Below, one piece after another: positions 55,001 to 62,568 of a stretch of 64,000 nt of DNA. Both the position numbers and the translations under genes were made by a program. Location: contig JAHHGX010000071.1 of the NCBI GenBank assembly GCA_019359675.1, positions 141,962 to 205,961 of the forward strand, in the 5' to 3' direction. Source of the stretch: Calothrix sp. FI2-JRJ7 (GTDB lineage: Bacteria > Cyanobacteriota > Cyanobacteriia > Cyanobacteriales > Nostocaceae). The number at the start of each line of letters is the position of its first letter. Within the stretch, counting starts at the first letter, position 1. The notes under the pieces are model-generated. The model was not told the origin of the DNA and did not search any database. It saw nothing but the letters and a program-made list of their open reading frames with translations.

Positions 55001-55993
55001 TACATTCGGATTTAACTCTAAAAGCAAAGCATCTAAATCGGGAGTCACGTTAGCATCACCGACTAAAGTAGCGTCAATATCTGGTAGCGAAACCGCGTTT
55101 TGAGCTTGTTGTTGCGTTTGCTGTTGCAATGACTGTGACTTGTTAGCAAGCTCCAACAGAAACATATTTACAGACTGCAATTGCTGCATTAAATTGTCAA
55201 TCCAATTTTTGAGCAGTTGCTCACTTTGCACACCCTCATTTTGCATACTCACGAGTGCTTCTGTTAAAGACGAGCGGTAATTATTTAAATTACGCTGTAA
55301 AGTCTCAAACGAGAGATTTAGATTGCCATCGAACTCAACTATTTTTTGGTCTAACTCATTATAAGACCGCGAAATACGTTCTAATAGTTCGGCTGATTGC
55401 GCTTCGATAACAGAAGGCGCCTCACTTGTTTTAATTAATGGTGGGGCAGTTGCTATAACGTACATTTGCTCTGGTGTTGAGAGCGGTTGTACAGGAGCAG
55501 GTAGTTGTGGTGCGGTAGTTGAGACTCTGTTTGCTAGCACCTGTAAAAATTCGGCAATCATTTGCTCTTGGTTTGCCATTTGGTTTGCCAAGGAGTAATT
55601 ATGCATCCGCTGCTGCTCAAGCTGGCGAATTTCTTCAACCAGATTTTTTCGCTCTTGCTGCATGGTTTGAATTTCAACGCGCAATGGCTCAATTAACGTT
55701 CTTAAGTCGTTTATTTGAGAGGAAGGGGAATTGAGTTCTTGAGATTGAGGCTCATTATTGGGTAAGTCATCGCTGCCAATATACTTAGCTAGTAAGGGAG
55801 ACAGTAACGCTGCCTGGGAGGGCTGCGGTTCGGTTTCGATTGAAGCTAAAAAGTCACGAACTCGCTCTAAAACCTGTCTGGGTTCCTGTCCTTGATTAGC
55901 GATAACTCTAACCAAGCGCTTACCTTTATTATTGGCGAGCAAGTTATCAATATCTGCAATTAGCGTTTGAATTTCAGTTGAGCGGGAAGTCAC
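52049..55993 (-). CDS. Giant coiled-coil protein with C-terminal Hsp70/actin-like ATPase domain
   Basis: 1314 residues. The N-terminal 330 residues are helical and Gln-rich coiled coil (IEPLRVEIQTMQQERKNLVEE..., QSLQQQTQQQAQNA). Residues about 330-680 are Ser/Thr/Pro-rich and disordered-looking, including IEPQ triplets near 645. From about residue 681 comes an actin/Hsp70 ATPase: phosphate-1 loop YLGIDLGTTGIS, phosphate-2 NTLIMNIGASATEMG, and adenosine motif AILTGGVATLGAVSRWLR near 1120. No signal peptide or TM. The DnaK substrate-binding domain is not recognisable. It is divergent from a CRP regulator gene. Function unknown; a cytoskeletal or scaffold ATPase is possible. Confidence 0.82.
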   Translation of the reverse strand: MTSRSTEIQTLIADIDNLLANNKGKRLVRVIANQGQEPRQVLERVRDFLASIETEPQPSQAALLSPLLAKYIGSDDLPNNEPQSQELNSPSSQINDLRTLIEPLRVEIQTMQQERKNLVEEIRQLEQQRMHNYSLANQMANQEQMIAEFLQVLANRVSTTAPQLPAPVQPLSTPEQMYVIATAPPLIKTSEAPSVIEAQSAELLERISRSYNELDQKIVEFDGNLNLSFETLQRNLNNYRSSLTEALVSMQNEGVQSEQLLKNWIDNLMQQLQSVNMFLLELANKSQSLQQQTQQQAQNAVSLPDIDATLVGDANVTPDLDALLLELNPNVNSFSTNLNIQSLQTTKINTQSTVDEVDLLYASLFGASDTPTSYQQVSLPLSNPISVIPDSPVNLETPLTPTEPEVTPDTDDIFDTVDVAANLDSPTSPPSQDEKIISSISIESALQPPTFEETTNITVTTFITPSAPAESQETVETVEIVETSLAPETETTFVPDPWLDSADAGLLDLQDFQAPQETSIAGQTSNAWETFVCIDQASTHYEPTAADTITSLTDLVFEDASSLIGIDIPDNHINQTNNLITKKPKEALLSEASAEVDAAMPNISLDEEQIQRLDQDLRKFDGEQYINRSPQQQTIQPLETPTEPPIEPQIEPQIEPQINVEEKPAFTSINNYEEIPDTVDSAWYLGIDLGTTGISAALLNRLTAEVYPLYWSTDDINTNGAKRSFRLPAEVYLPASAGLLIGSQDSTPTAQNLFSAELKPYLQIALPYRSEKQIQLNEDQDLPLDQSGAKTSHKWEPVLQLNEVATVPLVWMVRSLSKLLLTLKSDRNSTTLGLMATAMGINQESFRRIIDNISGVVCSCPSNWSEQYRFNIREALLLSKLIVHPQQVFFVEEAIASLLSELDGANGEEVKLNTRNGFRSAKSSEQSLQGNTLIMNIGASATEMGLVELPENLLELSHNDFMLHSFAYGGKGIEIDILCQLLLPPKWRQPISEKPSSEPIASNALHWQPNIQGLEATRLSSLKWEELTLPRPGEPDIMERIRLLQRLESSRLGQALLDAATAMKLILQHQESFSFELADQRWVLQRRDLEGQVFVPFVRRLNRELNRLLVARGIPTEAINQAILTGGVATLGAVSRWLRQKLPNARIIQDLYLGENGAPTCSRVAYGLSLLPLHPQVLEVSRQQYTDYFLFTELLRVLPEHALTFGEVIALFEERGINTRNCQQRLLAFLEGELPAGLVPGNTESMWLTQASLENFDYKAATGTELFEKQGSLTYRPNIQQINTLRRLLDAVKASTQQSLEEPYTVNFAVGVPL

Positions 55994-56491
55994 AGTGATT
56001 TACCTAAGCTAGAACTGGGCGAGGGCTTTTCTGCCTTATAAAGCATTAACGACAAACCCTGAAGTTTTGGGAAACTTCTTGTTTGTTGTGTGACAGCATT
56101 CGATGCTGTGGTTTGCTAATCGCTACTAGGGTACAGCATTATTTACAAAATTTCCGCTCTTATCGCCAAAATTATATTTGAGAAACTAGAAGTCGGGTTT
56201 GTTATGCTACGCGTATAATTAGTGTAATGCGTGTAAGTAGTTTGGTGATTATATTTGCAATATATTGTTTGCTCGAAAGGAATTACACTAAGCTAAGAGC
56301 TAATTAGAGTCAGAGCTTTATCTTTTTATACCCGTAGATAAAATTTGTATCGGAAAAGCAACTCGATTTCAGTTCTTTGTTACAAACTTTCCGCTTTATC
56401 TTTGAAAGCAGTTATGCTTTGATAGCGTAGGGTTAAGTTTAACTTTTTAGGTTTATTAACGCCTGTTGCTGCAATATTTAAAAATATTATA
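55994..56491. other. Intergenic region with a symmetric dyad
   Basis: About 500 nt between divergent genes. ACAGCATtcgATGCTGT at 56093-56109 is a 17-nt dyad that could bind a dimeric regulator, perhaps the CRP protein encoded downstream. It is not the classical TGTGA-N6-TCACA. Otherwise AT-rich with no ORF. Confidence 0.45.
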
Positions 56492-57193
56492 ATGGAAGAC
56501 CGATATAGCTTAATCAGCCCTGCCAATCCTACGATAGTCACGTCGTCACCTTTTTTTCAAGGGTTGCCACAAACTGCTATCGATTTGGCACTTACACATC
56601 TTGTTACCCGTACCCATCCAGCAAATCAGGTTATTTTACTCGAAAATGACTGGGGGGGTTCAGTATATTTTATTGCTCAGGGTTGGGTCAAAATTCGGAC
56701 TTACAATCTTGAAGGTAAGGAAGTAACGCTAAATATTTTGGGAAAAGGTGAATTATTTGGTGAAATGGCGGCACTTGATGAAGTTCCGCGTTCAACCGAT
56801 GTAATTACTTTAACGGGTACTATTATAGGTAGTATGCCTTCTCAAGATTTTGTAAAGTTACTTCAAACTGAACCAATGGCAGGAGTGCGGTTGTCTCAAC
56901 TAATGGCACGAAGATTACGACAAGTAAATCGGCGCCTGCGGTTGCGCGAATCAGACAGTCAGTCTAGAGTAGCAGATACATTAATATTTCTAGCTGAGGG
57001 GCAGGGAATTAAAGGAGATTCTGGTATAGAAATACCCATCCTACCGCATCGGGAGTTAAGCAGTTTGAGTGGATTAGCACGCGAAACTGTAACAAGAGTT
57101 TTAAATAGGTTAGAAAAGAAAGGACTAATCAAGCGTGACCAAGATTCAATATGCATTCCTGATTTGTCAGCACTAGAAAGGATGATTGTTTAA
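56492..57193 (+). CDS. CRP/FNR family transcriptional regulator
   Basis: 233 residues. Cyclic-nucleotide-binding domain at about 20-135, with the phosphate-binding cassette GELFGEMAALDEVPRSTDV; the Glu and Arg-Ser/Thr that bind cAMP are present. A dimerisation helix (about 135-170) and winged helix follow, with recognition helix SGLARETVTRVLNRLEKKG. This is typical of SyCRP-like proteins rather than NtcA. It overlaps or abuts a DUF2232 gene and then cobT, forming a tight operon. Confidence 0.9.
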   Translation: MEDRYSLISPANPTIVTSSPFFQGLPQTAIDLALTHLVTRTHPANQVILLENDWGGSVYFIAQGWVKIRTYNLEGKEVTLNILGKGELFGEMAALDEVPRSTDVITLTGTIIGSMPSQDFVKLLQTEPMAGVRLSQLMARRLRQVNRRLRLRESDSQSRVADTLIFLAEGQGIKGDSGIEIPILPHRELSSLSGLARETVTRVLNRLEKKGLIKRDQDSICIPDLSALERMIV

Positions 57194-57209
57194 ACTGAGC
57201 GCGAGAATC

Positions 57210-57890
57210 ATGGTTCCAGAAAAAGAATCGGCTGAAAAAAAAGAAGTATTAAAATCTCCAGAGATAAGAGTTGATGCACCACTACGAATGGTAGAAACTG
57301 CCTTTTTAGCTAGTACAGGCAGTTTAATTTGGTTTATTAGCTTGTATTTTCCGGCGTTTGCACCTGTTTTGCGGATATTTTTTCCGGTTCCAATTGCGTT
57401 AGTTTACCTGCGTCGAGGCAAACGTGCAGCTTGGATGGCAGCTGTTGTATCTGGGTTGCTGTTATCGGTACTGATGGGGCCGATTCGCAGCTTACAGTTT
57501 GTGATGCCGTTCGCGTTTATGGGAGTATTACTAGGTGTCACATGGAATCGTCGTGTTCCTTGGATTGTTTCGATTAGTTTAGGAGCGCTGTTAGGGACGA
57601 TTGGTGTATTTTTTAGAATTTGGTTTATATCTATATTAACCGATGAAGATTTGTGGATTTATATAATTAATCAAGTAGCTGGTATAATTGACTGGATTTT
57701 TCTGAGGATAGGTATTCTATCGACTCCTAGCCCGTTTTATATTCAAATCGGCGCCCTTATATTTGTTCTATTCAATAATTTTCTATATTTGTTTCTAGTC
57801 CACATTGGAGCATGGCTATTATTAGACCGTCTTGGTAATCCTATACCTCGTCCTCCGCATTGGGTACAAGTTTTACTAGATTATGATTAA
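57210..57890 (+). CDS. DUF2232 integral membrane protein
   Basis: 226 residues from ATG at 57210 (MVPEKESAEKKEVLKS); the TTG at 57186 is a weaker choice. After a charged N-terminus there are about seven hydrophobic segments (ETAFLASTGSLIWFISLYFP, FFPVPIALVYLRRGKRAAWMAAVVSGLLLS, ...). LRRGKRAA between the segments fits the YybS-like DUF2232 family. It is an inner-membrane protein of unknown transport or energy-coupling role. It overlaps cobT by 8 nt. Confidence 0.85.
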   Translation: MVPEKESAEKKEVLKSPEIRVDAPLRMVETAFLASTGSLIWFISLYFPAFAPVLRIFFPVPIALVYLRRGKRAAWMAAVVSGLLLSVLMGPIRSLQFVMPFAFMGVLLGVTWNRRVPWIVSISLGALLGTIGVFFRIWFISILTDEDLWIYIINQVAGIIDWIFLRIGILSTPSPFYIQIGALIFVLFNNFLYLFLVHIGAWLLLDRLGNPIPRPPHWVQVLLDYD

Positions 57891-58998
57891 TATCTATACT
57901 CAGATTCCTCTAGGAAAAGCCTGGGTAAGTAAGCATTGCGGGTTGCCAATATTTGTTTGCGTATTAGCATTTACGGAGACAGCTTTGATACCAGGGATAT
58001 CAGCCGCTGGTCTAACTCCAGAAGACCGTATGTACACCGCTTGCGCTGATGCGGAGTTCTTGTATCACGGCGCCTCCAGAGTACCTGAGTATCCTTTACC
58101 ACCATTGACCGCAGGAGCATCACCTGTAATTATTTCGCGTGCGGTAGTCGAAGAACTAAAGTTACCTGTTTATATTTTTAATGCTGGATTAATTAAGGCA
58201 CCGCCTTTAAGTATTAGTGCAATTGATTTAAAAGGTACACATGCTCTATGTGTAAGTAGTGGTAACGCAATAAAATTATCTGTAGTGCGTCACTTATTCC
58301 AGCAAGGTTTAGAGTGGGGAGAGAAGCTAGGACGTGAAGCTTCTTTAGGTAAAGATTATTCTAATCAAAGATATTTAATTTTAAGCGAGTGCGTTGTTGG
58401 TGGAACGACGACAGCTTTGGCGATTTTAACAGCTTTAGGAGTTAACGCTGCGGGAAAAGTGAATAGCAGTCATCCTGTTTGTAATCACACGCAAAAATTA
58501 GCGGTAGTACAAACAGGACTAGAGAGAATGGGTAAAATTTCTGATGACCCACTAGAATTAGTTGCATCAGTTGGAGACCCAATGCAAGTAGTGGTAGCTG
58601 GGATGGCAATAGCTGCGAGTCGTTTGTGTGGGGTAATGCTTGCCGGAGGTACTCAAATGCTGGCAGTGTATGCTTTATCCCGTGCATGTGCGAATTTTTA
58701 TAGCTTAGAGTGGCAACCAGACCAAATTGTAGTAGGTACTACTCGTTGGGTTGCATCCGATACTTCTGGCGCCACAATTGAATTAGCTTCTTTAATCGGC
58801 GATGTTCCGCTAATTGCTACCCAACTTAATCTTACTAACTCTCGTTACGAGCAATTGCGTGTATACGAGCAAGGCTTTGTTAAAGAAGGTGTAGGTGCTG
58901 GTGCTGCTTGCATTGCTGCATATCTATATGAAAACTGGCAACAAGAGCAGCTATTAATGGCAATAGAAAGACAAATTCACAAATTGAAACAAAATTAA
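57883..58998 (+). CDS. cobT: CobT-like nicotinate-nucleotide-dependent phosphoribosyltransferase (TIGR00303)
   Basis: 371 residues. The fold is seen through GISAAGLTPEDRMYTACADAEFL, LSECVVGGTTTALAILTALG and VVAGMAIAASRLCGVMLAGGTQMLAVY. TIGR00303 proteins are the cyanobacterial/archaeal alternative to CobT, which activates the lower-ligand base for cobalamin assembly. The ATGATTAA overlap with the previous gene shows translational coupling. A hairpin repeat follows its stop. Confidence 0.85.
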   Translation: MINIYTQIPLGKAWVSKHCGLPIFVCVLAFTETALIPGISAAGLTPEDRMYTACADAEFLYHGASRVPEYPLPPLTAGASPVIISRAVVEELKLPVYIFNAGLIKAPPLSISAIDLKGTHALCVSSGNAIKLSVVRHLFQQGLEWGEKLGREASLGKDYSNQRYLILSECVVGGTTTALAILTALGVNAAGKVNSSHPVCNHTQKLAVVQTGLERMGKISDDPLELVASVGDPMQVVVAGMAIAASRLCGVMLAGGTQMLAVYALSRACANFYSLEWQPDQIVVGTTRWVASDTSGATIELASLIGDVPLIATQLNLTNSRYEQLRVYEQGFVKEGVGAGAACIAAYLYENWQQEQLLMAIERQIHKLKQN

Positions 58999-58999
58999 T

Positions 59000-59027
59000 G
59001 TAGAAACGCGACATGTCGGGTCTCTAC
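59000..59027. repeat. Degenerate GTAGAGACGCG palindrome
   Basis: GTAGAAACGCGAC...GTCGGGTCTCTAC resembles the 34-nt palindrome at 50214. It lies between convergent genes. Confidence 0.6.
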
Positions 59028-59034
59028 ACGTTTA

Positions 59035-59412
59035 TTAATAATTGATTCGTTTTAGTAATAGTTGCTCTTCTAAAGCGGCAATGCGGTTGTATGCTGCGGT
59101 TAGTTGTGCAGTTAACCGTTGAATTTGAATTTCGGGTGTTAAATGCCGATCTCCCCCTTGAAAATTAATATCCGTAAAAATTGCATCAGCCAAAACGTCT
59201 TTATGCTCTAATTCTGGATTAGAGAGCGTATATCCTTTCAACTGGTAGCTACCAGTTTCGCCTAACTCATGCAAACTGTCTCTAACGGTGATTTTCTCTG
59301 TATTACACGTCGATAAAGCTTGAGAGACTTTATGCTCAAGTTGCTGAATAACCTGGTAGAGGGCATCGACTTTATGGCTTAAAGTCAAGACCTGTTTCTG
59401 CAATAGCTCCAT
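59035..59412 (-). CDS. Coiled-coil hypothetical protein
   Basis: 125 residues. Residues 1-35 and 90-120 are strong amphipathic heptads (LSHKVDALYQVIQQLEHKVSQAL; IQRLTAQLTAAYNRIAALEEQLLLKRI). The middle is a short polar segment (NPELEHKDVLADAIFTDINFQGGDRHLTPE). It probably dimerises; no catalytic residues. The short gap to the convergent cobT argues that it is a real gene with its own promoter. Confidence 0.65.
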   Translation of the reverse strand: MELLQKQVLTLSHKVDALYQVIQQLEHKVSQALSTCNTEKITVRDSLHELGETGSYQLKGYTLSNPELEHKDVLADAIFTDINFQGGDRHLTPEIQIQRLTAQLTAAYNRIAALEEQLLLKRINY

Positions 59413-59841
59413 TTAATACCCTCAGCGGTATGTTTACTCTATATTATTCAATTTCAAGTCAATGTTAACTATACTTATGAATTATTTAATTATTACTACT
59501 CTTTGATAGAATACTATACAGAATTTAATTAAATAAAAATACTTCTAAAGATTTCATAAAGTGCCTACTCGGTCATATGTTTAGTTACGTAAAGCCATAA
59601 AAACAAGAAATAACGATAAAAAACAAGATATCTAAACTTTATTCGCTGTTTTAAACATAAAAATCCTAAAATCACCCCATATTGTAGATTGGCTGGAGGA
59701 ACGGAACCCAACACCCAAAGTATTAATGCTTTAGTACAAAATCTGACATCTGATAAATTACTTACATGTCTTTACGTATTATCACTACACATGTCTTAAA
59801 AGTTTCAAATTGAATAAAGGTGTTACTAATCAAAAAATTTT
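59413..59841. other. AT-rich intergenic region
   Basis: About 430 nt without a gene. A degenerate GGCTGGAGGAACGGAACCCAAC repeat piece lies at about 59690-59715. It ends where the TpsB remnant begins. Confidence 0.4.
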
Positions 59842-60439
59842 GGTGCCAATAGTTATGACCTTGGTTACAGTTTTCCTATCAACACACGGGATGGGGCTAT
59901 AAGCTTTCGTTATGCAGACGGCAACAGTAAAATTATCGAAGAACCATTTTCACCACTTGATATTTTTGGTCGCACAAAAACCTTTTCACTTGGCTACAGT
60001 CAACCAATAGTAAATACACCAAGTAGCGAATTTACACTCGGCTTCTCAGCAGATTTACGCCAAAGTCAAACTTATTTGCTTAAAGATATTCCCTTTTCAT
60101 TCTCAACAGGGCCAGAAGATGGAAACTCAAAAGTAACCGTATCACGATTTAGTCAAGATTGGATTAACCGCACACCGAGCCGCGTATTAGCTGCACGCTC
60201 ACAATTTAGTTTAGGAATAGGCGCATTAGGAGCAACAGTAAATGATACTGGTGTTGATGGTAGATTTATGAGTTGGGTGGGTCAATTTCAGTGGGTACAG
60301 AATTTAGGAAGGTTTACGTTGGCAAATCGGTGGCTTTGTGACTCGTTTAGACTGGGGTATTCCTTTAACTTCTATTTCTAGACAAGGTGACTCACTGCAA
60401 GACAATGGTTTATTCTTTTCTTTGATGTATCAGCCGTAA
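59842..60439 (+). pseudogene. Remnant of a TpsB/ShlB/FhaC-family two-partner secretion transporter
   Basis: Frame 1 reads GANSYDLGYSFPINTRDG, SKIIEEPFSPLDIFGRT and LGFSADLRQSQTYLL, continuing to WVGQFQWVQNLG: barrel strands of an outer-membrane TpsB. After about 60311 the match resumes in another frame with RWQIGGFVTRLDWGIPLTSIS and the stop after SLMYQP, the usual C-terminus. Roughly 190 residues of barrel and the whole N-terminal POTRA part are missing. It cannot be functional. Confidence 0.8.
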
Positions 60440-60514
60440 ATTTATTTTTATGAGACTGTAGGCGCCTGCCTAATCGTTAAAAAGAGGTTAAGATTTAAGT
60501 CTTAGCTTGCTCCC

Positions 60515-60545
60515 GCGCGTTCTCACCAGAGAGCGCGCCTTTTGT
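60515..60545 (+). terminator. GC-rich hairpin with T-run
   Basis: GCGCG-T-TCTC pairs with GAGA-GCGCG around an ACCA loop and is followed by CCTTTTG. A likely intrinsic terminator of the old transcript or of a small RNA. Confidence 0.55.
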
Positions 60546-60575
60546 ATTGCTATAATTTAATAAACTGTTTTGTGT

Positions 60576-60634
60576 AACAGGCATCCTTACCTGTTACAAT
60601 TTCAGCGCGGGCAAGGATGCCCACCCCACAAGAT
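60576..60634. repeat. GTAACAGG hairpin and GGGCAAGGATGCCC repeat
   Basis: GTAACAGG/CCTGTTAC hairpin at 60576-60599 is followed by GGGCAAGGATGCCC...CACAAGAT at 60609-60634, the same unit as in the leuC-leuD spacer. Confidence 0.6.
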
Positions 60635-60660
60635 TATGTTTAAACAATTTTATAAAAACA

Positions 60661-60734
60661 TCGGAACGTTGGGATTTGAACCCAAGACCTCCACTACCCC
60701 AAAGTGGCGCGCTACCAAGCTGCGCTACGCCCCG
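60661..60734 (-). tRNA. tRNA-Pro(GGG)
   Basis: 74 nt, cloverleaf complete: acceptor CGGGGCG/CGTTCCG (two G-U), D-arm GCGC...GCGC, anticodon stem CCACT/AGTGG with loop TTGGGGT (anticodon GGG), and T-arm TTGGG-TTCAAAT-CCCAA. Discriminator A; CCA not encoded. Confidence 0.93.
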
Positions 60735-60809
60735 AAGAATACAAATTTAACTTTGTAATCTTTAACTTAGCTATAATAACACAAGTCTGAAGAAAAAAAG
60801 CATCTTTAA

Positions 60810-61175
60810 TTAAAAAACCTTGAGCGTACTTGCTGCTTGGAGTAAACCAGGCACAGCATCGGCCTCCCATTTCCCTTCGCAAGCGCGTTCATTATTGATG
60901 ATGAAGCGCAAGCTGTAGGAGTGATGGTAGCCTTCTACTTCCATCCAGATTAAATCGCTTTCGGCTTCGCAGGCAATTTTCTCTTTGTCCATTAACTCAG
61001 GCGCCAGTTGTTTCATTGTGTCAGCAAGCTGTGCTGATAACCGATAAAAATCATCTAACTCAGCTTCTGTCAACTCAACAGACCAGTCCGAGGTACCTAC
61101 TAATCCTTTAAATTTTGGTGCCGAAGGGTTCCAACCAATACGCCAACCAACACCACTTTTAATGACACGTTCCAT
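60810..61175 (-). CDS. DUF1818 family protein
   Basis: 121 residues, close to the standard length for this cyanobacteria/plastid-restricted family. The start MERVIKSGVGWRIGWNPSAPKFKGLVGTSDWSVEL and the acidic mid part DLIWMEVEGYHHSYSLRFII fit the family. The C-terminus is VPGLLQAASTLKVF. Function unknown; cytoplasmic. It follows the 61725 gene closely (1 nt), so they are in one operon upstream of which rpoZ lies. Confidence 0.85.
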   Translation of the reverse strand: MERVIKSGVGWRIGWNPSAPKFKGLVGTSDWSVELTEAELDDFYRLSAQLADTMKQLAPELMDKEKIACEAESDLIWMEVEGYHHSYSLRFIINNERACEGKWEADAVPGLLQAASTLKVF

Positions 61176-61176
61176 T

Positions 61177-61725
61177 TTAGCTTTTGCCTGTAAAGGCGTT
61201 TGTTAAAGCTTGTACTAAAGCAGCACGCTGACTACGGGTAAGTTTTTTTACGGCAGCCCTATCACCGTCAAATGGGTTTGTTGTTAAATTATCTTTTCCT
61301 GGATAGCTGTAATCGTACATAATTTCGTTGGCATCAAGATAATCTGCCAAAGTTAACTTCCAATCTAAACGAAAGTTCGGCGCCCGTCCCTTTGTGTAGA
61401 TGTGGTAGCGAATTATGCGACCGACTAAAGTATTATCAGTAGCAACCTTACCACCCTCTTTTGCTTTATAAGTATTTTCTTTGGGTAAATCTGGTAATTG
61501 TTGGTAAATTTTTTGCCAAACATCACCGATAACAACATGCTGCTGTGCAACTGCTGGCTGGGCGCCAAATAAGCTTATATTAGATAAAATTGGTGGGCTA
61601 ACTTCGGCACTGCAAAGCACGGCAATCAAAACTGTTACAAATAAAGCGAAATATAGAATTCGGCGCGCTGGGTATAAAGAATACAATTTAGATTGAATAA
61701 ATAAGGGAATAGGATTTTTTTCCAT
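61177..61725 (-). CDS. Membrane-anchored or exported hypothetical protein
   Basis: 182 residues from MEKNPIPLFIQSKLYSLYP. A hydrophobic segment IlYFALFVTVLIAVLCSAEV (about residues 24-42) is followed by AVAQQH, which may be a signal-peptidase site. The mature domain contains IGDVWQKIYQQLPDLPKEN and WKLTLADYLDANEIMYDYSYPG. No enzyme motif. It is translated just before DUF1818 (1-nt gap), so a shared transcript is likely. Cyanobacterial, function unknown. Confidence 0.72.
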   Translation of the reverse strand: MEKNPIPLFIQSKLYSLYPARRILYFALFVTVLIAVLCSAEVSPPILSNISLFGAQPAVAQQHVVIGDVWQKIYQQLPDLPKENTYKAKEGGKVATDNTLVGRIIRYHIYTKGRAPNFRLDWKLTLADYLDANEIMYDYSYPGKDNLTTNPFDGDRAAVKKLTRSQRAALVQALTNAFTGKS

Positions 61726-61788
61726 TGTTGGAATTAGTTTATTTAGTACAAATATATAATCCCCCAAGAGGGGGACTAGATTTAACTT

Positions 61789-62025
61789 CTAGACTTCACC
61801 AATGATTTCCGGTTGAGTTAGCTCATCTGACATTTCGATAATTGCGCGCAATACAGGTTTCATGAGCGTATCATCGGCATTATCAAAATCTTCGTAACGG
61901 CGCCGTTTTGCACGGTTAGCAACTTGAACCGTGATGCGATAACGATTTGAGGCTGCATGTATCAAATCTTCAGCACGGTGCATAATCTGAGACTGAGTTG
62001 TCTCGAACTTTGAACGCTTGAGCAT
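61789..62025 (-). CDS. rpoZ: DNA-directed RNA polymerase subunit omega
   Basis: 78 residues from ATG at 62025 ([46 protein letters not shown]), the cyanobacterial omega form. It stabilises the beta' subunit and in cyanobacteria affects sigma-factor recruitment. First gene of the minus-strand run rpoZ - hypothetical - DUF1818. Confidence 0.92.
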   Translation of the reverse strand: MLKRSKFETTQSQIMHRAEDLIHAASNRYRITVQVANRAKRRRYEDFDNADDTLMKPVLRAIIEMSDELTQPEIIGEV

Positions 62026-62148
62026 AATCACTGGTTCAGTAGAACAACTTTTAGTTTAGCACTCGCGATTCATTACTCCAGGTAGAGGATATACATACAG
62101 TTAGGAATTTATAAGTTACTTGTAATATCACCCTTTTAGAAGCAACTT

Positions 62149-62568
62149 ATGGCAAACCTTTTAGAGACTGCAAAGAATGCTGGTAATTTTAAGACTTTAA
62201 TCAAAGTAGCTGAAGCTGCTGGGTTACTGGATACGATTGAACATGCAGATTCTTTGACCGTATTTGCGCCTACTGACGATGCGTTTAATAAGTTGCCACA
62301 ATCAACTTTAGATGAACTTCTTCAAGATATTCCTAAATTAAAGAGAATTGTCGCGTATCATGCTGTGTTTGGAGATGTACGCTCTGATGATTTAGCTCAA
62401 ATTGATGAGGCGCCGACTATAGAAGGTTCTATATTAGCAATTGAATCTTCTGATGGTAAGGTCAAAGTTAATAATGCTAATGTACTAAAAACTGATATTC
62501 TTGCTGATAACGGCGTAATTCACGTTATTGATGAAGTATTAATTCCTACGATGATTACAGTCGAATAA
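62149..62568 (+). CDS. Fasciclin domain protein
   Basis: 139 residues, a single FAS1 domain with no signal peptide. H1 motif SLTVFAPTDDAFNKLP, a YHAVFGDV segment and the H2 motif NGVIHVIDEVLIP. Single-domain cytoplasmic or leaderless FAS1 proteins are common in cyanobacteria. A role in adhesion or stress is suggested for other members but cannot be assigned. Its 3' end overlaps the convergent oxidoreductase gene by 30 nt. Confidence 0.9.
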   Translation: MANLLETAKNAGNFKTLIKVAEAAGLLDTIEHADSLTVFAPTDDAFNKLPQSTLDELLQDIPKLKRIVAYHAVFGDVRSDDLAQIDEAPTIEGSILAIESSDGKVKVNNANVLKTDILADNGVIHVIDEVLIPTMITVE

